Origin: Rhodanobacter denitrificans
GTDB lineage: Bacteria; Pseudomonadota; Gammaproteobacteria; Xanthomonadales; Rhodanobacteraceae
DNA: 52,534 nt
Reading direction: 5' to 3'
Assembly (NCBI GenBank): GCA_017848855.1
Contig: JAFIHF010000031.1
Span: forward strand, 1 to 52,534
Shown here one piece after another: positions 47,856-52,534 of this stretch. A program made the position numbers and the translations under genes. Below the pieces are notes generated by a model. The model searched no databases. It saw only the letters and a list, made by a program, of their open reading frames with translations, and was not told the DNA's origin. Every line of letters begins with the position of its first letter. Positions within the stretch are counted from its first letter, which is position 1.

Positions 47856-48484
47856 ATGGATGCGATCCACTCCAAGAGCGCATTCGTGTACGGACAGGTC
47901 AGACGCGCCCTGCGGTCGGGGCGCTACGCACCCGGGCAGCGAATCGATCCGGGCACGCTCGCAGCAGAATTCAGCACCAGTCCCACACCGGTCCGGTTCG
48001 CCCTCTACCGTCTGGTCGGCGAAGCCCTGATCGTCGACCTTGCCCGCGGCGGACTGCACGTTCCGTTGCTCACCGAAGTCGCACTGCGCGACCTCTCTAC
48101 GACTGGATGGAACGCCTGTTGCTGATGGCGTGCGACATCGGTGTAGCACCGGCAGCCGGGAAGACAGAGCAACCGGGGCTTGCGCCCGATGACGACCCGG
48201 TCAAGCTGACATGGCAACTCTTCGACGAGATCTCCCGCGCGACTACCCACAAATCCCTACATCACGCCGTGAAGCAGGCCAACGATCGGCTGGCGCCGAT
48301 ACGCCGGGCCAAGCAGGAACTGATTGAGCACGGCTTCGAAGAGCTTGCGGAGCTGCGCCAGCTTTGGCAGACACGCAACATCCCCGCCCTGAAATCCGCA
48401 CTGCGCAACTACCACGAGCGCAGGAAGCAGCTCGTTCCGAGCACCGTGGCCTTGCTGAGCGATCGCAGCGATTACTTTCAGTAA
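47856..48484 (+). pseudogene. GntR-family regulator broken by a 2-bp frameshift
   Basis: ATG 47856 has GGAG seven bases upstream. The first frame encodes a winged helix typical of GntR (FVYGQVRRALRSGRYAPGQR, LAAEFSTSPTPVRFALYRLV) and ends in TGA at 48123-48125 after 89 codons. The second frame continues as YDWMERLLLMACDIGV through an all-helical FCD-like domain to 48484 (DRSDYFQ). The switch lies at CTCTCT (48093-48098): removing one CT restores LRDLYDWMERLL and a protein of about 209 residues. The frame break fits slippage at this dinucleotide run. Two separate small proteins are possible (the second has its own ATG at 48107) but no ribosome site supports it. Confidence 0.75.
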
Positions 48485-48488
48485 GTAT

Positions 48489-48587
48489 CCCCCGGCAAAG
48501 CCGGGGGCTTTAGTTATGTGAGCCGCTCAAAGCGGCTGAATCGGGGTCGCTAACGCGACCCCGACCTTGGGTACCACCGTTCGGTGG
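48489..48587. repeat. Four stem-loops at the end of an IS200/IS605-type relic
   Basis: Stems in order: CCCCCGGC/GCCGGGGG (48489-48507, followed by CTTTAGTT, also a good terminator for the GntR-like gene), AGCCGCT/AGCGGCT (48521-48537), CGGGGTCGC/GCGACCCCG (48542-48563), CCACCG/CGGTGG (48574-48587). Subterminal palindromes next to tnpA fit the ends of IS200/IS605 elements, which are recognised as hairpins. Confidence 0.6.
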
Positions 48588-48593
48588 CGGGCT

Positions 48594-48802
48594 TTATCGC
48601 AATAGCTGCAACTGCTCCAGCCTGTGATCCTCGTTCTCTTGGTTGCGGATGTACGCTCGAATCACTTCCTCGTCACGCCCTACCGTCGAAACGAAGTAGC
48701 CCCGCGCCCAAAAGCTCTGCCCTACGAAGTTCCGTTTGCGCTCTCCGTACACCCGCGCCAAGTGGATCGCACTCTTGCCCTTGATGTAACCCACCACCTG
48801 AC
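48594..48802 (-). pseudogene. tnpA: C-terminal fragment of IS200/IS605 transposase TnpA
   Basis: The leftward frame reads QVVGYIKGKSAIHLARVYGE, then NFVGQSFWARGYFVSTVGRD and EEVIRAYIRNQENEDHRLEQ, the C-terminal half of Y1 TnpA with the nucleophilic tyrosine in RAYIRNQ. The N-terminal half with the HUH metal site is missing; the frame meets TAG at 48804-48806. The break is at about 48801-48806, exactly where the neighbouring AT-rich gene ends. It cannot transpose on its own. Confidence 0.88.
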
Positions 48803-48803
48803 G

Positions 48804-49115
48804 CTAATCAGGCAGGGTCTTTATGCAACTCTTTACTTTGATTAGGCCGTAGATGAATCCACTAGATAAGATCCCAAGTATAATGTTTAGTAAGTTATTG
48901 TATGCAATTCCGTGTGCCACTATTATTAGTCCTGACAGGGCGATATAGAATATCGTGAAGTTTATGATTGTAATGCAGCTAATGGGTGTTGTTTTCATAC
49001 GCTTCTCGGCGGGTGATAATGTTGTGGTTGGTATAAAACTTGACGCAATCGTGCCTTTATTAGAGCACTCCATGGATTGAGTTTGGATAAACTTTGTCAA
49101 GGAAGCCGATGCCAT
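48804..49115 (-). CDS. Small AT-rich membrane protein, possible bacteriocin immunity protein
   Basis: Up to 103 residues, about 65% A/T in a GC-rich genome. Two or three membrane segments lie in the C-terminal part (CITIINFTIFYIALSGLIIV, NNLLNIILGILSSGFIYGLI), ending KVKSCIKTLPD. Start is uncertain: ATG 49115 lacks a ribosome site; ATG 48998 (MKTTPISCITIINF) has GAGAAG upstream and gives a 64-residue protein. No family is recognised. It is the last leftward gene after two double-glycine-leader peptides and their exporter, the place where small membrane immunity proteins are often found. The role is inferred from position only. Confidence 0.5.
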   Translation of the reverse strand: MASASLTKFIQTQSMECSNKGTIASSFIPTTTLSPAEKRMKTTPISCITIINFTIFYIALSGLIIVAHGIAYNNLLNIILGILSSGFIYGLIKVKSCIKTLPD

Positions 49116-49168
49116 GAAGATGATTTCATCATGCCATGTTTTTCATGTCGTGTCACGTAAATTGACAG

Positions 49169-49203
49169 CCAAGCCTGATCAGCTTGATCCTGATCAGGCT
49201 TGG
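49169..49203 (-). terminator. Hairpin downstream of the second peptide gene
   Basis: Perfect 14-bp arms CCAAGCCTGATCAG / CTGATCAGGCTTGG, loop of 7. It lies 41 bp past the peptide gene ending at 49244. Leftward sequence after it is CTGTCAATTT, a weak T-run. It would separate the peptide transcripts from the 48804-49115 gene. Confidence 0.6.
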
Positions 49204-49243
49204 TTTGTAACTTGTGCTGGTTATGCAGAAAGCATTAATATAA

Positions 49244-49405
49244 CTAAAGCATGAACATAACTATTGCGTAAAGGGCTGCTATGACTTTTCCGCCTTTTAC
49301 CAAGGTTTCGCCGGTTCCGGCGCCAGTTTCTACGCCTGCATTGTACGCGGCCTCATCAAAGCCTCCGGATACAGTTGCGATCTCAGCTGCAGAAAGAGTA
49401 ATCAT
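49244..49405 (-). CDS. Double-glycine-leader peptide precursor B (53 residues)
   Basis: Leftward ATG 49405 with AGGAG 7-8 bases upstream. Leader MITLSAAEIATVSGG (15 residues) ends in GG and has the Leu/Glu/Ile/Val pattern read by C39 peptidases. The 38-residue core begins FDEAAYNAGVETGAGTGETL, continues with KGGKVIAA, and ends in a hydrophobic segment (KVIAALYAIVMFML). Leader length and the A-x-E register match precursor A at 49516-49704, so both are probable substrates of the adjacent ABC exporter. Core has no Cys, and its GxxxG-like spacing plus hydrophobic tail would suit a two-peptide bacteriocin. No family is recognised. Confidence 0.72.
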   Translation of the reverse strand: MITLSAAEIATVSGGFDEAAYNAGVETGAGTGETLVKGGKVIAALYAIVMFML

Positions 49406-49515
49406 GATTTATTCTCCTGTTTTGGTTTTTTGTACGAAGGATGGTTGCCAAATCGCCGTTTCGTATTTTTAAAACGTCGCCTTGGCTTGGTGGCATCAAA
49501 GTGAGACTTGGTGAA

Positions 49516-49704
49516 TTATTTCGTTAATGCTTCCCATGCGCTGCCGAACACGCCGACAATGTACCCTGCGAGAAAGCTTCCCGCTGAATCCTGAGCGGCG
49601 CCGGTAGCTGGGCTTTGGGGGCCTGCACCAAACGGGTTTCCACCCATTTCGCAAGCCATGCCACCTGCAGCCGAACTCATTTCCGATGCAGTGATTTCAC
49701 GCAT
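49516..49704 (-). CDS. Double-glycine-leader peptide precursor A (62 residues)
   Basis: ATG 49704 is chosen because GGAGG lies six bases upstream; an in-frame ATG two codons earlier overlaps that site. Leader MREITASEMSSAAGG (15 residues) fits the consensus for C39 cleavage. The 47-residue core starts MACEMGGNPFGAGPQSPATG and has one hydrophobic, Gly-spaced helix (SFLAGYIVGVFGSAWEALTK). It contains one Cys. It lies 30 bp after the exporter gene on the same strand. A small unmodified (class II or microcin-like) bacteriocin or signalling peptide is the likeliest role; no modification enzyme is seen nearby. Confidence 0.78.
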   Translation of the reverse strand: MREITASEMSSAAGGMACEMGGNPFGAGPQSPATGAAQDSAGSFLAGYIVGVFGSAWEALTK

Positions 49705-49734
49705 TTTCATCCTCCTGAATTGATCGCCGAAGAT

Positions 49735-51918
49735 TCAAGCCGCTCCAGCAACGGCTGATGTTGAGGTCATCGCAATCGACCTCGACAAACGCACTTTTCC
49801 TCGCGACAAGACCACCTCTCTGTTCACCATCATAATCGTCTCTGGCCTATGGGCAATGACTATGCGTGTCAGCTTAAGTCGTCCAATAGCCTCGTTAACC
49901 CTGTGCTCGCGCAACGGATCAAGATGGCTGGTTGCCTCATCAAGTACGAGCAGGCGCGGCTTACAATAGAGCGCACGTGCCAGAATCACGCGTTGTTTCT
50001 GTCCACCCGACAGGCTCGATCCCATGTCGCCGACCAAGCTCTGGTATCCCATCGGCATCGCCATGATGTCCTCGTGGATCGCCGCCATCTGCGCCGCCGC
50101 CACGATCCGCTCCATGGCCACGTCGGGATCGAAGAAGCCGATGTTGTCGGCTATGGAGCCGGCAAACAGCTGATCGTCCTGCATCACTGCCCCCACCCAC
50201 TGCCGGTAGGTGTCCAGCCCCAGCTTGCGGATGTCGATGCCGCCGAACTTCACCACGCCTTCGGTGGGTTCCAGCAAGCCCAGCACGATTTTCGCCAGCG
50301 TGCTCTTGCCGCAACCACTGGGGCCGGTGATGGCGACCGATTCGCCGGCGTCGACCTTGAGGTTGCAGTGCCTGAGAATCCACGGCTCGTTCTCGGCGTA
50401 GCGAAAGCTGACATTGCACAGCTCAATGCTGGCCTCGGGCACGGGGCCGCTCCATGCGGCTTCCGCACGCTTCTCCGGCTCGGTCAGTGCGATGTCCGCC
50501 ACGCGCTCGGCATGCAGCTTCAGCATGCTGAAGTCCACCCACTTGTCGATCAGCCCGGCGGCGCGGCTGGTGAACTGGTCGGCGTAGGCGATGAAGGCGA
50601 TCAGGGCGCCGGCGGTGAATTCGTTCTTGAGTGCCAGGGTGGCGGCGATCCAGATCATCGCCACCCGGCCGACGCCGAACATCAGCTGGTTGCCCAGGGT
50701 GAAGGCGATGGCGAGGCGCTGGATGCCGATGCCGCGGTTGGCGGTGGCTACGGTGGCGTTGGCGTAACGGGCGAGGCGCTCGTCCTGCTTGTTGGCCAGC
50801 TTGATCGGCATGGCGCCGCGGATGGACTCCAAGAGTTCGCTCTGCTGGCGGGCGCCGTAGACGATCTGCTCCTCGTTCGCCCGGCGCAGCGGGTTGAAGA
50901 AAGCCCAACGCAGCAGACCGTAAGCGAGGAACAGGCCAACGACCAGGGCGGTGAGCGCCAGGCTGTAGAAACCCATCACCACCAGGGTCACCAGCGACAT
51001 CAGGCCATCCAGCAGCGAGCCGATAAATTGGGTGGTGAGGGTTTGCTGGATGGTCTGGATGGAGCCGAAGCGCGACACCACGTCGCCGATGTGACGTTTC
51101 TCGAACCAGTCCAGCGGCAGGCGCATCAGGTGGCCGAACAGGTTGCTGGCCCATTGCACGTTGAGCGTGGCGCCCAGCCAGGTCACCGCCCACGAGCGTG
51201 CGGCGGTGATGAGTGCGGAAAACACGGTGATGCCGAGAAAGCCCAGCCCCAGCAGGGTAAGCAGGTCGTGGTCGGCGGAGACCAGCACCTGATCCAGCAC
51301 CCATTGCAGGTAGAACGGCCCGGCCAGCGCGAACACTTCCAGCGCCAGCGCCAGCAGCAGGATTTGGGCAAGCGCGGGCACCAGGCCGCGCACCTTGCCC
51401 GTGAGCGCGCGCAGCGAGATGGTCTGCCGCTCGCTGACCGGCGCGAAGTCCGCCTTGGGCGCCAGCTCCAGCGCCACGCCGGTGAAGTGCTCGGAAACCT
51501 CGCGCAGCCCCAGCTTGCGGATGCCGCGCGCAGGATCGTGGATCACGATGCCGCGCTTGTCGGCGCGCTTGAGCACCACGAAGTGGTTGAGATCCCAGTG
51601 CAGCACGCAGGGCGTGCGCAGTTGGGGCAGTTCGTCCAGGTCGAGCTTGAGCGGGCGGCAGGTGAAGCCGAGCTGGCCGGCCATCTCCATGACCCGCGCC
51701 AGGGTGACGCCCTTGAGCGAGGTGGAGAAGCGGCGGCGCAGGCCGGCCAGGTCCACGTCGTGGCCGTGGTGGCTGGCAATCATCGCCAGGCAGGCCAAGC
51801 CACACTCGGCCGCTTCGGTCTGCAGCATCATCGGCAGGCGGCGCGACCAGCCGAATTGCAGCGCCATGCGGTGAACGCCGGGCATGGCGGCGCCGTGTTC
51901 GCGGGTGCCGTCAGCCAT
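49735..51918 (-). CDS. Peptidase C39-domain ABC exporter (bacteriocin processing/export)
   Basis: 727 residues from ATG 51918 (GGAGG five bases upstream). N-terminal C39 peptidase: Gln33 and Cys39 in QTEAAECGLACLAM, His112 in HWDLNHFVVLK, Asp128 in VIHDPARG. The Cys-His and His-Asp spacings (73 and 16) equal those of CvaB (Cys32, His105, Asp121). Six membrane helices follow (about 165-440), then the ATPase with Walker A GPSGCGKSTLAK, signature SLSGGQKQRV and Walker B LLVLDEATSHLD. It should cut GG leaders and export the cores. The 3' end is 30 bp from precursor A; the 5' end overlaps the truncated HlyD-like gene. Confidence 0.95.
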   Translation of the reverse strand: MADGTREHGAAMPGVHRMALQFGWSRRLPMMLQTEAAECGLACLAMIASHHGHDVDLAGLRRRFSTSLKGVTLARVMEMAGQLGFTCRPLKLDLDELPQLRTPCVLHWDLNHFVVLKRADKRGIVIHDPARGIRKLGLREVSEHFTGVALELAPKADFAPVSERQTISLRALTGKVRGLVPALAQILLLALALEVFALAGPFYLQWVLDQVLVSADHDLLTLLGLGFLGITVFSALITAARSWAVTWLGATLNVQWASNLFGHLMRLPLDWFEKRHIGDVVSRFGSIQTIQQTLTTQFIGSLLDGLMSLVTLVVMGFYSLALTALVVGLFLAYGLLRWAFFNPLRRANEEQIVYGARQQSELLESIRGAMPIKLANKQDERLARYANATVATANRGIGIQRLAIAFTLGNQLMFGVGRVAMIWIAATLALKNEFTAGALIAFIAYADQFTSRAAGLIDKWVDFSMLKLHAERVADIALTEPEKRAEAAWSGPVPEASIELCNVSFRYAENEPWILRHCNLKVDAGESVAITGPSGCGKSTLAKIVLGLLEPTEGVVKFGGIDIRKLGLDTYRQWVGAVMQDDQLFAGSIADNIGFFDPDVAMERIVAAAQMAAIHEDIMAMPMGYQSLVGDMGSSLSGGQKQRVILARALYCKPRLLVLDEATSHLDPLREHRVNEAIGRLKLTRIVIAHRPETIMMVNREVVLSRGKVRLSRSIAMTSTSAVAGAA

Positions 51919-52398
51919 GCGCACCTCCGGTCAGGTGGTGCGCCATGCCGTACAGAGGCTCGAACACCCACTCCAGCAGGCTGCGGCGATCCATCAGGAT
52001 GTCGGCCTGCAGCGCCATGCCGGGCTTGAGCGCCTCGCGCTTGCCGTAGGCCAGCACGAAGGGTTTGTCCAGCTTTACCTGTACACGGTAGAGCGGCTGC
52101 TGGCCTTGCTGGCCGATCAGCGCGGCGATGTCGGATGCGCCGAGCGCGCTGCGCGAGACGTCGGTGACCTCGCCGTATTGCTGGCCGAACTTCTGGTAGG
52201 GGTAGGCCTCGTAGCGCAGCACCACGCGACTGCCCGGGTCGATGAAGCCGACGGCGCGGCTGGGCACCAGCAGCTGCGCCTGCAGCGTGGAGCCGATGGG
52301 CAGGATGGCGAGCAGCGGCTGACCGGTGCTGACCATCTGCCCCGGCTTGGGCAATACGGTGGAGACGATGCCGTCGCGCGGCGCGCGCAGCACGGTGG
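51911..52398 (-). pseudogene. HlyD/CvaA-type adaptor, N-terminus removed by IS3 insertion
   Basis: The leftward frame starts in the insertion sequence and enters native sequence at about TVLRAPRDGIVSTVLPKPGQ, the second lipoyl half-motif of HlyD-like adaptors, then the beta-barrel LLAILPIGSTLQAQLLVPSR and GFIDPGSRVVLRYEAYPYQK and the C-terminal KREALKPGMALQADILMDRR. The N-terminal membrane helix, coiled coil and first lipoyl half are missing, cut at 52398/52399. The TGA stop at 51911 overlaps the exporter gene. An exporter of this type needs the adaptor to reach TolC, so the system is probably broken unless a second adaptor exists. The missing half may lie beyond the right edge. Confidence 0.85.
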
Positions 52399-52534
52399 TG
52401 AACCGCCCCGGGATTCTCGGAGGCTCCAACTCTTGAGAGGATGGAGCGATGGAAACCCCGAAGAAGAAGACCCCAACGTACTCGCCGGAAGTCCGCGAGC
52501 GGACCGTCCGGATGGTGTTTGAACACCGTGCTGA
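52399..52534 (+). mobile_element. IS3-family insertion sequence, left end (continues past window)
   Basis: Left inverted repeat begins TGAACCGCCCCGGGATTCTC, the TGAACCGCCCCGGG type common to IS3-group elements in Xanthomonadales, 50 bp before the orfA start. It interrupts the HlyD-like gene at 52398. The right end and target duplication are outside the window. Confidence 0.82.
52449..52534 (+). CDS. IS3-family transposase OrfA, N-terminal 28 codons
   Basis: ATG 52449 opens METPKKKTPTYSPEVRERTV and continues RMVFEHRA to the edge, the N-terminus of the helix-turn-helix OrfA that binds IS ends. A competing ATG at 52441 gives an Arg-rich frame and is rejected. The full transposase would need OrfB by -1 frameshift to the right. 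Confidence 0.85.
   Translation, partial: METPKKKTPTYSPEVRERTVRMVFEHRA

Noticed and set aside
49281-49472. Rightward 63-codon frame in the peptide region
   Set aside because: Antisense to precursor B; no leader, no ribosome site.

Overview
The window is GC-rich chromosomal DNA from a gammaproteobacterium, most likely Xanthomonadales (Rhodanobacter/Dyella/Xanthomonas type). The evidence is the gene order lptD-surA-pdxA-rsmA-apaG-apaH, a division/cell-wall (dcw) cluster that lacks murD, an lpxC-dciA-secA junction, meso-DAP type MurE, and dispersed repeats (tandem GGGACTC heptamers, CCCTCTCCC hairpins) familiar from that order. The order is inferred from memory of gene content and repeats, not from a database search.

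Layout. 1-2685 (-): N-terminal 895 residues of a large propeller-type hybrid sensor kinase that runs off the left edge. 2845-4591 (+): a YceI / cytochrome b561 / YceI operon. 4671-8225: a small glutaredoxin-like gene divergent from L-serine deaminase, then an APC permease. 8226-9012: a repeat-filled intergenic island. 9013-12381 (-): a dienelactone hydrolase and two ubiquinone-type flavin monooxygenases. 12470-14777 (+): a BtuM-like cobalamin membrane protein, a cobalamin adenosyltransferase with a relic of its own 5' end in front of it, and an HDAC-fold deacetylase. 14869-22364: msrB divergent from lptD-surA-pdxA-rsmA-apaG-apaH. 22556-25922: secA divergent from dciA. 26321-43516 (-): the dcw cluster mraZ-rsmH-ftsL-ftsI-murE-murF-mraY-ftsW-murG-murC-ddl-ftsQ-ftsA-ftsZ-lpxC, with a near-consensus promoter and a four-repeat MraZ-type operator at its head and a strong terminator at its tail. 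43853-44211 (-): RNase P RNA. 44304-47440: rsmI divergent from lpoA-yraN.

From about 47441 to the right edge the DNA changes character. It is AT-richer in places, damaged and mobile-element-rich. It holds a frameshifted GntR-type regulator, a 5'-truncated IS200/IS605 tnpA, and a decayed export locus for double-glycine-leader peptides. The locus has two small precursors whose 15-residue leaders match, a C39-peptidase ABC exporter with an intact catalytic triad, a possible immunity protein, and an HlyD-type adaptor cut off by an IS3-family element at the right edge. The two precursor peptides are the most novel content.

The second theme is how short repeats have shaped essential genes. A GGGACTC inverted-repeat element lies in frame inside the 5' end of ddl. 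A sister copy occupies the mraY-ftsW gap where murD sits in many other bacteria. Copies of a GAAGTGAG-type inverted repeat supply the stop codons of msrB, pdxA and rsmI. The stop codon of the glutaredoxin-like gene lies in a perfect 30-bp palindrome arm.
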